A stretch of 64,000 bases of DNA from CADEDH01 sp963732695 (GCA_963732695.1 CAVTAP010000001.1:186001-250000), one strand, 5' to 3'. Positions 8,753-17,137 are shown, counted from the first letter of the stretch. Translations and numbers: made by a program. Notes: a model not told the origin generated them from the letters alone.

Positions 8753-9813
8753 CCGGTCTCGACCTCATCCAGTGCCCCACCTGCCACGAGCCGGCGCCGG
8801 CCGCGGCGAAGTTCTGTGAGGCCTGCGGCTCGGAGCTCACCGGCGTGCTCCCGCCGGCCCGCCCGGTGGGGGGCGCCGGCCCCGTGTGCGTGGCCTGTGG
8901 CGAGGCCGCCGTCACCGACGACGGCTACTGCGGCAGCTGCGGTCACAAGCAGCCCGGACCCCGCGACCATCTGGAGATGGCGGCCGGCGTGGCGGTGGCC
9001 ATCACCGACCGGGGTGTGCGCCACCACGACAACGAAGACGCCGTCGCCATCGGCGAGCTGCCGGGCGGGGGAGCCGTGATCGTGGTGTGCGACGGGGTGT
9101 CGTCCACCCCCGGCTCGGCCCAGGCGTCGCAAGCGGCGGCCGACGCCGCCTGTGCGCTGCTGATCGAGCATCTGGGCACCGCCCCGCTCGACGGGATCCC
9201 CTTCGAGCCCGCCCAGGTGGACGACGCCCTGGTGGCGGCGGCCGCCCTGGCCCAGGAGAAGGCGGCCGCCGTACCCCCGCCCGATGTGATCGAGTCGCCG
9301 TTCCACGGGGGCCCGCCGTCGTCGACCTTCGTGGCCGCCGTGGCCCGCCTGATCAACGGCGAGGCCCAGCTCGACGTGGCCTGGGTGGGCGACAGCCGGG
9401 CCTACTGGCTGGCCGGAGGGGAGGCGGTGCGCCTCACCGACGACCACGAGCTGGGGGGTAGCCTGTCCCGCTGGCTGGGCTCCGACAGCATCGATCCCAC
9501 GCCCGAGATCACCCGCCTGGTGGCCACAGCACCGGGTCGGCTCCTGGTGTGCAGCGACGGGCTGTGGCGGTACGCCGATCCGGCGCCGGCCATGGTGGAG
9601 CTGGTCGACCGGTTCGAGGCCGAGGCGGCCAACCGCCGTGACCTGGCCGCCGCCCTGGTAGACCACGCCATCGCCGGCGGCGGGCACGACAACATCACCG
9701 TCGCCCTCTGGAGCTCGGCCGAAGCGCTGGTCGAGGGGGGATCGAGGGAAGCCGAGACCATCAGAGCGGCCACGACGACGGGGCAGACCACCGGAGGGAG
9801 CGAGCAACCATGA
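8749..9813 (+). CDS. PP2C-family Ser/Thr phosphatase with N-terminal zinc ribbons
   Basis: A 354-residue cytosolic metal-dependent phosphatase. Two zinc-ribbon cysteine pairs come first (C9/C12 with C23/C26, and C47/C50 with C61/C64, the latter in DDGYCGSCG, very like the kinase ribbons). The PP2C core follows: RHHDNEDAVAI near residue 90, VVCDGVSS near 112, VGDSRAYWL near 214, LVCSDGLWRY near 267 and GGHDNITVAL near 310, so the metal-binding aspartates are all present. The GTG start overlaps the kinase stop and its own stop overlaps the VWA start, implying translational coupling. Expected to dephosphorylate the targets of the upstream kinase. Confidence 0.92.
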   Translation: MTGLDLIQCPTCHEPAPAAAKFCEACGSELTGVLPPARPVGGAGPVCVACGEAAVTDDGYCGSCGHKQPGPRDHLEMAAGVAVAITDRGVRHHDNEDAVAIGELPGGGAVIVVCDGVSSTPGSAQASQAAADAACALLIEHLGTAPLDGIPFEPAQVDDALVAAAALAQEKAAAVPPPDVIESPFHGGPPSSTFVAAVARLINGEAQLDVAWVGDSRAYWLAGGEAVRLTDDHELGGSLSRWLGSDSIDPTPEITRLVATAPGRLLVCSDGLWRYADPAPAMVELVDRFEAEAANRRDLAAALVDHAIAGGGHDNITVALWSSAEALVEGGSREAETIRAATTTGQTTGGSEQP

Positions 9814-11087
9814 GTGACTTCAACGCCGAGGTGTTCCAGAACGAGTTCCTGCCCGCCGGGGCGGGAACCGTCGACGCCATCGTCACCGTCCGGTCCGCCG
9901 GCACCGGGGTGGCCGGCGCCGGCCAGATAGACACGGTGGAGATGATCATCATCGACACCTCCGGGTCGATGACCGAGGAGGGCGGGCGCAAGTGGCGGGC
10001 GGCCCAGGCCGCCACCCAGGCCGCCATCGACACCCTCCGCGACGGGGTGCACTTCGCCGTGGTTGGCGGCCACAGCGCGGCCTACATGATCTACCCCCAC
10101 GAGGGCCTGGCCGTGGCCGACGCCAGCAGCCGGGCCGAGGCCAAGACCCGGGTGTCGATGACCCAGCCCCAGGGCGGCACCGCCATGGGCACCTGGCTCC
10201 AGGCCGGCGCCTACCTGGCCGGCCTCCGGCCCCAGTCGATGGCCCACGCCATTCTGCTCACCGACGGCAAGAACCAGCACGAGGAACCGTGGGTGCTGGA
10301 CCAGTCGATCGCCGCCTGCGTGGGTCGCTTCCAGTGCGACGCCCGGGGCCTCGGCGTCGACTGGAACATCGCCGAGATGCGCAAGATCGCCTCGGCTCTG
10401 CTGGGCACGGTCGACATCATCCCTCAGCCCGACGACATGGTGGAGGCCTTCACCGAGCTCACCCAGAAGGCGATGGCCCGCCAGGTGGGCTCGGTGGACC
10501 TGCGGCTGTGGACGCCCAAGGGTTCGTCGATCCAGTTCGTCAAGCAGGTGGCCCCGGCCCTGGAAGACCTCACGTCGATGGCCCGCAACGTCGACGCCCT
10601 CACCAACGACTACCCCCTCGGGGCCTGGTCGGGGGAGGAGGAGCGCGACTACCACGTGCGGGTGACGGTGCCGGTGGGGGCGGTGGGCGACGAGCGCCTG
10701 GCCGCCCGGGTGACGCTGCGGATCGACGGCGTCGACCAGCCGGCGGCCCTCGTGCGGGCGGTGTGGACCGACGACGAGGCGCTCTCCACCAGGATCAACC
10801 GGGAGGTGGCCCACTACACGGGCCAGGCCGAGCTGGCCGACGCCATCGCCGAGGGCCTGGCCGCCCGCGACGCCGGCGACGAGGCCATGGCCACGATGAA
10901 GCTGGGCCGGGCCGTGCAGTTGGCCACGGCCACCGGCAACACCGGCACGGTACGTCTGCTTGCCAAGGTTGTCGATGTAGATGACGCTGGCAACGGTACG
11001 GTTCGTCTCAAGCGCGAGGTTGAGAAGACGGACGAGATGGCTCTCGACGTCCGTTCGACCCGCACGGTCCGGGTGAACAAGGGTTGA
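9810..11087 (+). CDS. von Willebrand factor A domain protein (TerY-like)
   Basis: 425 residues with no signal peptide, so probably cytosolic. After a short beta-rich lead (FQNEFLPAGAGTVDAIVTV) the VWA domain carries a complete MIDAS metal site: DTSGSM near residue 49, the threonine in GGTAMGTW near 122 and the aspartate in LLTDGKN near 149. The rest is a beta-sandwich-like and helical region ending in a basic tail. VWA, PP2C and protein kinase genes side by side match the arrangement described from comparative genomics as the TerY-phosphorylation triad; that assignment is by domain set and order. ATG overlaps the phosphatase stop. Confidence 0.88.
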   Translation: MSDFNAEVFQNEFLPAGAGTVDAIVTVRSAGTGVAGAGQIDTVEMIIIDTSGSMTEEGGRKWRAAQAATQAAIDTLRDGVHFAVVGGHSAAYMIYPHEGLAVADASSRAEAKTRVSMTQPQGGTAMGTWLQAGAYLAGLRPQSMAHAILLTDGKNQHEEPWVLDQSIAACVGRFQCDARGLGVDWNIAEMRKIASALLGTVDIIPQPDDMVEAFTELTQKAMARQVGSVDLRLWTPKGSSIQFVKQVAPALEDLTSMARNVDALTNDYPLGAWSGEEERDYHVRVTVPVGAVGDERLAARVTLRIDGVDQPAALVRAVWTDDEALSTRINREVAHYTGQAELADAIAEGLAARDAGDEAMATMKLGRAVQLATATGNTGTVRLLAKVVDVDDAGNGTVRLKREVEKTDEMALDVRSTRTVRVNKG

Positions 11088-11101
11088 CGACGGGAGGCGA
11101 A

Positions 11102-11140
11102 ATGACCGGAAACGGCCAGAGTGAAGGCGCCCGGCGATGA
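11102..11140 (+). CDS. possible 12-codon leader ORF coupled to the FHA gene
   Basis: ATG 11102 is preceded by a strong Shine-Dalgarno (GGGAGGCGA) and encodes MTGNGQSEGARR; its TGA overlaps the ATG of the FHA gene in an ATGA junction. The FHA gene has no comparable ribosome site of its own. The simplest reading is a tiny coupling ORF, continuing the ATGA/GTGA overlaps seen between the preceding genes. It is too short for any function to be inferred from sequence. Confidence 0.35.
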   Translation: MTGNGQSEGARR

Positions 11141-11745
11141 GCGGGGCCGGTGAGCAGGTCTGCGGCAACTGCGGAGCGGTCCACGGCCCGGACGACATCT
11201 TCTGCGAAAGCTGCGGCTACGACTTCATCACCGGTTCGCTTCCCTCTCCCGAGGAGGCGACCCGCCTGGGGATCGCAGCAACGGCCGACGGCGCACCGGA
11301 ATCGGGCGCCGTGCCGGTGGGGGGCGGTGGCCCAGCGCTTCCGGTGCCGCGCCTCCACTTCGAGGTCGGGGTCGACCGCCCCTACTTCGATGCCGTCGTG
11401 TCGGAAGGGGAGCTCGAGTTCCCCGACCCGGTGCCGGCCCCCAAGGAGATCGAGGTGGTGGGGGCCGAGATCCACATCGGACGCACCAGCCAGAGCCGGG
11501 CCATCCACCCCGACCTCGACATCGCCGATCTCACCGGAGACCCGGCGGTGTCGAGCCGTCACGCCGTGGTTCGGGTGGGGGCGGACGGAGCGATGACGGT
11601 GACCGACGTCGGTTCCACCAACGGCACGATCGTGGGCACGCCCACCGAGACGGCCATCGCCGAGGGACAGCCCCGCCCCGTGACCGACGGGTCGGCCTTC
11701 TACGTCGGGGCCTGGACCCGCATCATCATCACTCGTCTGGTCTGA
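11137..11745 (+). CDS. FHA-domain protein with N-terminal zinc ribbon
   Basis: 202 residues, soluble. Residues 9-26 form a zinc ribbon (CGNCG...FCESCG) related to those of the kinase and phosphatase. After a flexible acidic/Pro-rich stretch, the C-terminal domain (about 106-200) is a forkhead-associated phosphothreonine-binding fold with HIGRTSQSR, SSRHAVVRV and GSTNGTIV, the conserved Gly-Arg, Ser-x-x-His and Asn positions. The small single-FHA architecture recalls GarA/OdhI, which PknG-type kinases phosphorylate, but the ETTS motif of GarA is not seen. It ends the signalling operon; its 3' end overlaps the convergent small gene by 17 nt. Confidence 0.88.
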   Translation: MSGAGEQVCGNCGAVHGPDDIFCESCGYDFITGSLPSPEEATRLGIAATADGAPESGAVPVGGGGPALPVPRLHFEVGVDRPYFDAVVSEGELEFPDPVPAPKEIEVVGAEIHIGRTSQSRAIHPDLDIADLTGDPAVSSRHAVVRVGADGAMTVTDVGSTNGTIVGTPTETAIAEGQPRPVTDGSAFYVGAWTRIIITRLV

Positions 11746-11992
11746 GCCCGGCCCGTTGCCGTAGCTCCCGGACCATGGCGTCGTGGTCGGCCTTGAGGTC
11801 GGCCACCAGATCGTCGGGCAGGCGGTGGTCGGACCCCACCTGCCCGTTCAGCACCGCGGCCTGGTAGGCCTCCCACAGCGTCATGGGATCGCCCGGAGCC
11901 GGCGCCCGCCCGGCGATCAGCCGTTCGGCCATCTGCCGGCGGGACGCGATCAGCTCCTCGGTGCGATGCGAGCGATCGGGGTCACTTGCCAT
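11729..11992 (-). CDS. small hypothetical protein
   Basis: An 87-residue charged, helical protein (MASDPDRSHRTEELIASRRQ at the N-terminus, ending RELRQRAGLRPDE) with no domain I recognise. The start at ATG 11992 is favoured over TTG 12007 because a near-ideal promoter ends 6 nt before it. Its 3' end overlaps the FHA gene on the other strand. Its own promoter suggests independent expression. Confidence 0.6.
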   Translation of the reverse strand: MASDPDRSHRTEELIASRRQMAERLIAGRAPAPGDPMTLWEAYQAAVLNGQVGSDHRLPDDLVADLKADHDAMVRELRQRAGLRPDE

Positions 11993-11998
11993 CCGATA

Positions 11999-12027
11999 AT
12001 CGTACAAACGTTCGAGTGTGGAGACAA
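11999..12027 (-). promoter_or_regulatory. sigma70-type promoter, leaderless, for the small gene at 11729-11992
   Basis: On the minus strand, -35 TTGTCT (12027-12022), a 17-nt spacer and -10 TACGAT (12004-11999) are followed after 6 nt by ATG 11992, so transcription would begin at or next to the start codon. This is the clearest -35/-10 pair in the window. Confidence 0.65.
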
Positions 12028-12075
12028 TGCCGTCGGCGAGACGGACGACCGTTGGCCCCCTCGGTTGGCCCGGGC

Positions 12076-14205
12076 CTACATCCTGGCCAGGAGGAAGCCA
12101 CCGACACCGAGCATGATCGCCACCACCAGCACGATCAGGGCCAGCGCCGGACGGCTGAGCCCGGGGGCCCGGCCCGACGCCGAGGCCGGCAGCGGCTGGA
12201 GGAGGGGGCCGGAGGTGGGCCGGTGCTGGTCGGGCCGGAGGCTCCCGGCCTTCGAGCTGATCAGCGGGGCCGGGCCGGCCCCGCCACCCGGGTGGTGGAG
12301 GCCCGGCGGCGGGGTGGGGGCGCTGGCGGCCGGGTTGATCACGGCCGGTGGCGGCGCCGGCCGGGGAGTGCGGGGGATCGGGCTGTCGCCGCCCCCTGGC
12401 CGCCAGTTGTCGGGTGGGGGTGGCGGCACCTTCACCGCCGGTAGTCCCTGTATGCCGGCCCCGGCCCCGGCGCCCGACAGGCCGGGCGGCGGGCCGGGAT
12501 GGGGCCCCGGGGCCAGGTTGGCCAGACCGGGGGGCGGGCCTTGGTTGGTGGCGGGGGTCGGGTGGGGGAAGCCGGGTGGGGGCGTGAGCCCCACCGGGTT
12601 GGCCGGCAGGGCCTTGGGGGCGGCGGCCGGCGTGGCCGGCCTCGGGGGCGGGTCGGATGGGGCCGGGGCCTTGATGGTGCGGCTGGAGTCGATGATGGGG
12701 GCGTCGCCCCGGGGCGCGGCCAGCCCGGGGGGCGGGGCCGAGGCGGCTGGGGGCACGGCCGCTGGCGGGGCGGGCGCCAGCGGTACTGAGCGGGGCGGGG
12801 TGGCCAGCGGTTGGGGGCTGGCGGGTGGAGGGCTGGCGGGGGCCGGCGCCCCGCCAGCGGGGGAGCCGCCGCCGGGGGGCCCGCTGCTCGGACCGGGGAG
12901 AACGGGGGGCAGGCTGAACGGGTCGTCCCGCTCGATCTCGGCCGCCGGTGCCAGCGGGGCCCGGCCCTGGCCGCCGCCGGCCGGTGGGCCGCTGGGGGCA
13001 CGTTGCTCCTGGGGGACACCGGCCAACGGCAGCGGGGTCGGGGGTGGCGCCGGCGCGGCCTGGGCCGGCGATGCCGGCGGCGTGGCGAGGGGCGTGACCG
13101 GGGTGGCGGCCGGGGCCGCGGTGCCGGTGCCGTCCTGGGGGGGAGGGAGCCGGAGCGTGGCCGCACCCAGGGCGATGGCGTGCTTGGGGTCGGCGTCCAC
13201 CGAGGTGGGCAGGTTCAGCTCCCGCTGCACCAGCTGGGAGATGAGGGGGATCCGGCTCGACCCGCCGACCAGCAGCACGTGGTGGATCTCACTCGTCTCC
13301 AGGCCGGCCGAGGCGATGGCCCGGCGGGTGGTCTCGATCGTGTCGAGCAGGGGCGGGCGGATCAGCTGCTCGAACTCGCCTCGGGTGATGCGCATCTCGG
13401 TCTGGTAGTTCGGGAGCAGCACCGGAATGGTGGTGTCGGTGTCGGCCGACAGGGCCTCCTTGGCCTCCACACAATCCTGGCGGAGGCGGGCGATGGCGCT
13501 CAGCGTGAGCGGATCCTCCGGATCCAGCTCGGTGTAGTGCTGGCCCAGGTTGCTCGTGACCAGGGCGTAGATGGCGGCGTCGAAGTCGATGCCGCCGAGG
13601 CGCTCGATGCCGTCGGGGCGGCCGAGAATGGCGAACCCGACCGGGGTGCGCTGGAGCAGGGCCACGTCGAAGGTGCCGCCACCGAGGTCGAACACGCACA
13701 CGTTCTGGCCGATACCCACCCGCTGGCGGGTCGCGTAGCTGATGGCGGCCGCCTCCGGCTCGGTGATGAACGAGCACTCCGCCGGGTCGAGATCGGCCCG
13801 GCGGGCGATGTCGGTGAGCAGCTCGAGCTTGTAGGCGCCCCAGTTGGCCGGGTGGGAGATCACCACCTGTTCCGGGGGCCGGCCCTGTTGGGTGGCCACC
13901 TGGTCGATCACCGAGCGCAACAGGCGGGCCGTGAGCGCCTCGGCCGGGTAGGGGGTGCCGGCCACGATGATCGGGGTGGTGTCGCCGATGCGACGCTTGA
14001 ACTCCCGGGCCACCCGCTCGGGTTCGCTGATGGCCCGGCGCAGGGCGGCTTCGCCCGTGAGCACGGTGCCGTCGGCCCGCAGGAGCACCACCGAGGGGAT
14101 GGCGGCCCGCTGCTGGCCCAGGGGGAAGATGGCGGCCTTGTCCGCCTCCCAGATGGCGGCCGCCGTCCAGGTCGTGCCGAGGTCCACGCCGAGCCGATAG
14201 GTCAC
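12076..14205 (-). CDS. Hsp70/DnaK-type ATPase with Pro-rich linker and C-terminal membrane anchor
   Basis: 709 residues. The N-terminal 370 or so are an Hsp70-class nucleotide-binding domain: phosphate-1 GVDLGTTWTAAA, phosphate-2 VCVFDLGGGTFDVAL and the adenosine motif LLVGGSSRIPLI. The peptide-binding domain of DnaK is missing; instead about 310 residues of Pro/Ala/Gly-rich low-complexity sequence lead to one hydrophobic segment (ALIVLVVAIMLGVGGFLLA) at the extreme C-terminus, a tail-anchor topology with the ATPase in the cytosol. GTG 14205 is chosen because GGAGGGAG precedes it and the next residues begin the fold. It converges on the kinase/FHA operon and may act in the same signalling unit (inference). 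Confidence 0.88.
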   Translation of the reverse strand: MTYRLGVDLGTTWTAAAIWEADKAAIFPLGQQRAAIPSVVLLRADGTVLTGEAALRRAISEPERVAREFKRRIGDTTPIIVAGTPYPAEALTARLLRSVIDQVATQQGRPPEQVVISHPANWGAYKLELLTDIARRADLDPAECSFITEPEAAAISYATRQRVGIGQNVCVFDLGGGTFDVALLQRTPVGFAILGRPDGIERLGGIDFDAAIYALVTSNLGQHYTELDPEDPLTLSAIARLRQDCVEAKEALSADTDTTIPVLLPNYQTEMRITRGEFEQLIRPPLLDTIETTRRAIASAGLETSEIHHVLLVGGSSRIPLISQLVQRELNLPTSVDADPKHAIALGAATLRLPPPQDGTGTAAPAATPVTPLATPPASPAQAAPAPPPTPLPLAGVPQEQRAPSGPPAGGGQGRAPLAPAAEIERDDPFSLPPVLPGPSSGPPGGGSPAGGAPAPASPPPASPQPLATPPRSVPLAPAPPAAVPPAASAPPPGLAAPRGDAPIIDSSRTIKAPAPSDPPPRPATPAAAPKALPANPVGLTPPPGFPHPTPATNQGPPPGLANLAPGPHPGPPPGLSGAGAGAGIQGLPAVKVPPPPPDNWRPGGGDSPIPRTPRPAPPPAVINPAASAPTPPPGLHHPGGGAGPAPLISSKAGSLRPDQHRPTSGPLLQPLPASASGRAPGLSRPALALIVLVVAIMLGVGGFLLARM

Positions 14206-14351
14206 CGCTGGTTCTCTCCCTCCGAGAAACTCTCCACCGATTCTAAACCACCGCGGTGGTGCCACCCGTGCCGCGGGCAGGTGGGATCCGGGTCACCGGG
14301 GGTCGGGGGGCGGTGGCTAGGATGGCCCTGACCCGACCTAGAAAGGACGGC

Positions 14352-15437
14352 GTGGCCGTAGCACCCGCATCAGCGCTCCTGGCGGCCGAGTCGGCGGGCC
14401 GGGCGCCCTTCGTCGAGCTCGACATCCACATCTGGGCCTGGCTCGGCCTGACGGTGCTGCTGCTCTCCCTGCTCGGCATCGACCTCTACCGCCACCGCCA
14501 CGCCCGGGTACCGACGCTGCGGGAGGCGCTCACCGAGTCGGCCACGTGGGTGGCCTGTGGCCTTGGCTTCTCCCTCGTCATCCTGTGGGCCTACGGCGGC
14601 GGCGCGTTCGGGGAGTACCTGAGCGGCTACCTCACCGAGAAGGCGCTGAGCGTCGACAACGTGTTCGTCTGGTCGATCCTGTTCACGGCCATGTCGATCC
14701 CGGTGGCCTTCCAGCACCGGGTGCTGTTCTGGGGCATCTTCGGCGCGCTCACCCTCCGGGCCGCCTTCATCTTCACCGGTACCGCCCTGCTCGACCGGTT
14801 CGAGGTGCTCCTGGTGGCCTTCGGGGCCTTCCTGATGATCACCGGGTTCCGCCTGCTGCGCCACCGCAACGACGAGGGCGACGAGGAGTCCACCGCCGGC
14901 CTGGGGCTGCTGGGCCGGATCATGCCCGTGTCCGAGACGCTCGACGGGCAGCGCTTCTTCACCCGAATGGGGGGCCGGAGGGCGGCCACGCCCCTGCTGG
15001 CGGCCCTGGTCGTGGTGGAAGTGACCGACGTGATCTTCGCCGTCGACTCGGTGCCCGCCATCCTCGCCCTGTCCCACGAGCAGTTCCTGGTGTTCTCGTC
15101 CAACGCCTTCGCCATTCTCGGCCTGCGGGCCATGTACTTCCTGCTGGCCGACGCCCGGGAGCGATTCCACTACCTGAACCACGCCCTGGGCACGATCCTG
15201 ATCTTCGTGGGGGTGAAGATGGTGGCGGCCTACTTCGGCCACCATCTCGACACCTGGGTGTCGCTGGCCGTGATCATGGCGCTACTGGTGGTGGCGATCG
15301 TGGCCAGCCGGTACAAGGAGAAGCGGTTGGCCGCCGGGCGCTCGGCCCCCCCTCCGGCCGTGGCCGATGGCGGCGGCCACGAGGCGCTGGAGCCGGTGGA
15401 CGCGCTCGACGCCGGCGACGATCCCGAGATCGACTGA
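14352..15437 (+). CDS. TerC/Alx-family integral membrane protein
   Basis: About 361 residues with roughly seven to nine transmembrane segments. Conserved features of TerC proteins are present: EKALSVDNVFVW in an early helix and VVVEVTDVIFAVDSVPAIL in the second half, with membrane-embedded acidic residues used for metal (Mn) transport in characterised relatives, plus SNAFAILGLRAMYFLL. GTG 14352 is preferred for its GAAAGGA ribosome site 4 nt upstream; in-frame ATG 14322 would add ten residues. Ter-system relatives are often near VWA/PP2C/kinase genes, as here. The C-terminal 40 residues are acidic and cytosolic. Confidence 0.87.
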   Translation: MAVAPASALLAAESAGRAPFVELDIHIWAWLGLTVLLLSLLGIDLYRHRHARVPTLREALTESATWVACGLGFSLVILWAYGGGAFGEYLSGYLTEKALSVDNVFVWSILFTAMSIPVAFQHRVLFWGIFGALTLRAAFIFTGTALLDRFEVLLVAFGAFLMITGFRLLRHRNDEGDEESTAGLGLLGRIMPVSETLDGQRFFTRMGGRRAATPLLAALVVVEVTDVIFAVDSVPAILALSHEQFLVFSSNAFAILGLRAMYFLLADARERFHYLNHALGTILIFVGVKMVAAYFGHHLDTWVSLAVIMALLVVAIVASRYKEKRLAAGRSAPPPAVADGGGHEALEPVDALDAGDDPEID

Positions 15438-15511
15438 ACGTCCCCCCGACCGGGTGCAGCGTCACGGCTCCGTCGTGGGGCCCGGTCACGTCCCCGTAGG
15501 GCGGCTCACAC

Positions 15512-15651
15512 GTCCTCCGAGGTAGAGGACATGTCCTCCTCGGACATCGCCTGGTTCCCGCCGCAACGATGTCCGAGGAGGCACGCAGACCACAATCCAC
15601 AGTGGGAAAGGGTCCCCTCCAGCCGCTCTTGCGTCCGAAAGACGCATGAGC
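15512..15651. promoter_or_regulatory. cluster of overlapping palindromes and hairpins between the TerC and PfkB genes
   Basis: The 309-nt gap 15438-15746 holds no convincing gene but is rich in dyads. GAGGACATGTCCTC (15525-15538) is a perfect 14-bp palindrome. It overlaps a perfect 15-bp inverted repeat, CCTCCTCGGACATCG (15535-15549) with its complement at 15567-15581 (17-nt loop). A further TGCGTC/GACGCA hairpin with outer GCTC/GAGC lies at 15625-15651. The first two structures are mutually exclusive. A terminator for the TerC gene or an operator for the downstream kinase are both possible; there is no U-run. Confidence 0.6.
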
Positions 15652-15734
15652 GACGAGACTCTTCCCCCCTAGGAAACAACGAGGTGGGCGGTTTGTCAAG
15701 GTAGGGCATGTCCTTTCGCCTCTTGCCCTTTGGC

Positions 15735-15740
15735 TACCGT
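15735..15740 (+). promoter_or_regulatory. -10 box of a leaderless promoter for the PfkB-family gene
   Basis: TACCGT ends 6 nt before GTG 15747; no ribosome-binding site lies between. No good -35 is visible at 17 nt. One of about a dozen similar arrangements in the window. Confidence 0.45.
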
Positions 15741-15746
15741 TGACGT

Positions 15747-16637
15747 GTGCTCGTGGCGGTTGGTGACCTGGTGGTCGACGTGGTGGTGCATCTGGAGCGG
15801 CCGCCGGAGGGTCATCCGACCGCGATCGCGCCCGGTTCGGTGGTGGTGAACCTGGGGTCCGACACGCCCGCCGTGGTCACCCATCGCCAGGGGGGCAGTG
15901 CCGCCAACGTGTGTGTGGCGGCGGCCCGGCTGGGGCTCGGGGCCCGTTTCGTGGGTCACGTGGGCGACGATCCGACCGGGCGGTGGCTGGTGGAGAGCCT
16001 GAGGGCCGTGGGGGTGGAGACGGTGGTGCGGGCCGGCGGGCGCACGGGCAGCGTGGTCGTGCTGTGTCACGCCGACGGGGAGCGGTCGATGATCACCGAT
16101 CGTGGTGTGGCGGCGGAGCTGGCCGATCCCGACCCGTCCTGGCTGGACGGAGCGCAGGCCCTGCACCTGCCGCTGTACTCCCTGGCCGCCGACCCGCTCC
16201 GATCCACGGCGGTGACGTTGGCGGCCACCGCCCGGCGCCGCGGGGCGCTGGTGTCGCTCGACCTGTCGTCCACCGCCCTGCTGGCGACGCTCGGGCCGGC
16301 CCTGGTGGGTGGCCTGCTGGCGGCCCTGGCCCCCGACGTTGTGGTGGCCAACCGGGCGGAGGCGGCCTGGGCCGATGCGGCCGGGATCGGGGCGCCCGCC
16401 GCCGTGCTGGTGGAGAAGCGGGGGGCGGAGGCGGCGATGGTGACGGTGCCGGGCCGACCGGCGGTGGCCGTTCCGGCGATCCCGCTCGGCCCCGTGGCCG
16501 ATTCCACCGGCGCCGGCGATGCCTTCGCCGCCGGCTGGCTGGCGGCCACCGTGGTCGGCGCCGATCCCGTGGCGGCCACGGGGGCCGGCCACCGGGCTGC
16601 TGCCGACCGGCTCGTGGCCCTCGGCGCCGGAACCTGA
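15747..16637 (+). CDS. PfkB-family carbohydrate kinase
   Basis: 296 residues, cytosolic sugar or nucleoside kinase. The family's N-terminal GDLVVDVVV strand, the GGSAANVCVAAARLGL glycine-rich motif that contacts the sugar, and the C-terminal DSTGAGDAFAAGW motif, with the catalytic aspartate and anion hole, are all present. Length is typical for ribokinase-like enzymes. The substrate (ribose, fructose, adenosine or another) is not distinguishable from sequence here. It stands alone on the plus strand, with the next plus-strand gene distant. Confidence 0.85.
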   Translation: MLVAVGDLVVDVVVHLERPPEGHPTAIAPGSVVVNLGSDTPAVVTHRQGGSAANVCVAAARLGLGARFVGHVGDDPTGRWLVESLRAVGVETVVRAGGRTGSVVVLCHADGERSMITDRGVAAELADPDPSWLDGAQALHLPLYSLAADPLRSTAVTLAATARRRGALVSLDLSSTALLATLGPALVGGLLAALAPDVVVANRAEAAWADAAGIGAPAAVLVEKRGAEAAMVTVPGRPAVAVPAIPLGPVADSTGAGDAFAAGWLAATVVGADPVAATGAGHRAAADRLVALGAGT

Positions 16638-16666
16638 GCGCCAACTGGAGGGGTGGAGCGAGGCGG

Positions 16667-17137
16667 TCATGGCCGGCCGTGGCCGGCGGTGCGCTCGCTC
16701 GGCGGGTCACCGGGCCAGGCCGAGGCGGGATCGGTGGCCCAGGCCGCCGACTGGTAGAGGTCGCCGTCGGTCCGGATCCAGTCGAGCAGGGCGATGCCGT
16801 GTCGGCCCAGCCGGGCCCGGAGGCGGCCGAAGACGGCGAGATCGGCGGCCGAGAAGGGGGCGAAGCAGGCGGTGGTGGAGATGGCCAGCAGCCCACCCCG
16901 GCCGGCGGTGAGCTGACCGGCGAGCCAGGCCTGGTGATGGCCCTTCGCCAGGTCGATCGTCAGATCCGGCCCGGCACCGGGTAGGCGAGCGGCCAGGCGG
17001 GCCAGGCGCCGGCGGCCATCGGTGAGGGCGACGAACTGGCCGACGGGGTGCCTGTCGGCCAGCTCGAAGGCCAGCCCGAGGGCGTCGGCGAAGGTGGCGA
17101 CCGGCCGGCAGGGCGGTGAAGGCGGGCGAGGGTCCAT
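16667..17137 (-). CDS. hypothetical protein (possibly RadC/JAB-like)
   Basis: 156 residues. The middle reads FELADRHPVGQFVALTDGRR, then a block with LTIDLAKGHHQAWLAGQLTA and a tail with GIALLDWIRTDGDLYQSAAW. The pattern (regular beta/alpha alternation, a closing ALLDWI...GDLY) resembles short actinobacterial proteins sometimes assigned to the RadC/JAB group, but the metal-binding histidines of that fold are not convincingly conserved, so no function is claimed. GTG/ATG choice near 17137 is uncertain. The 172 nt to its right (17138-17309) hold nothing recognisable. Confidence 0.55.
   Translation of the reverse strand: MDPRPPSPPCRPVATFADALGLAFELADRHPVGQFVALTDGRRRLARLAARLPGAGPDLTIDLAKGHHQAWLAGQLTAGRGGLLAISTTACFAPFSAADLAVFGRLRARLGRHGIALLDWIRTDGDLYQSAAWATDPASAWPGDPPSERTAGHGRP

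Noticed and set aside
15506..15709. 67-codon minus-strand ORF in the TerC/PfkB gap
   Set aside because: No ribosome site, no recognisable fold, and it runs through the hairpin cluster; TTGACA near its start has no matching -10.
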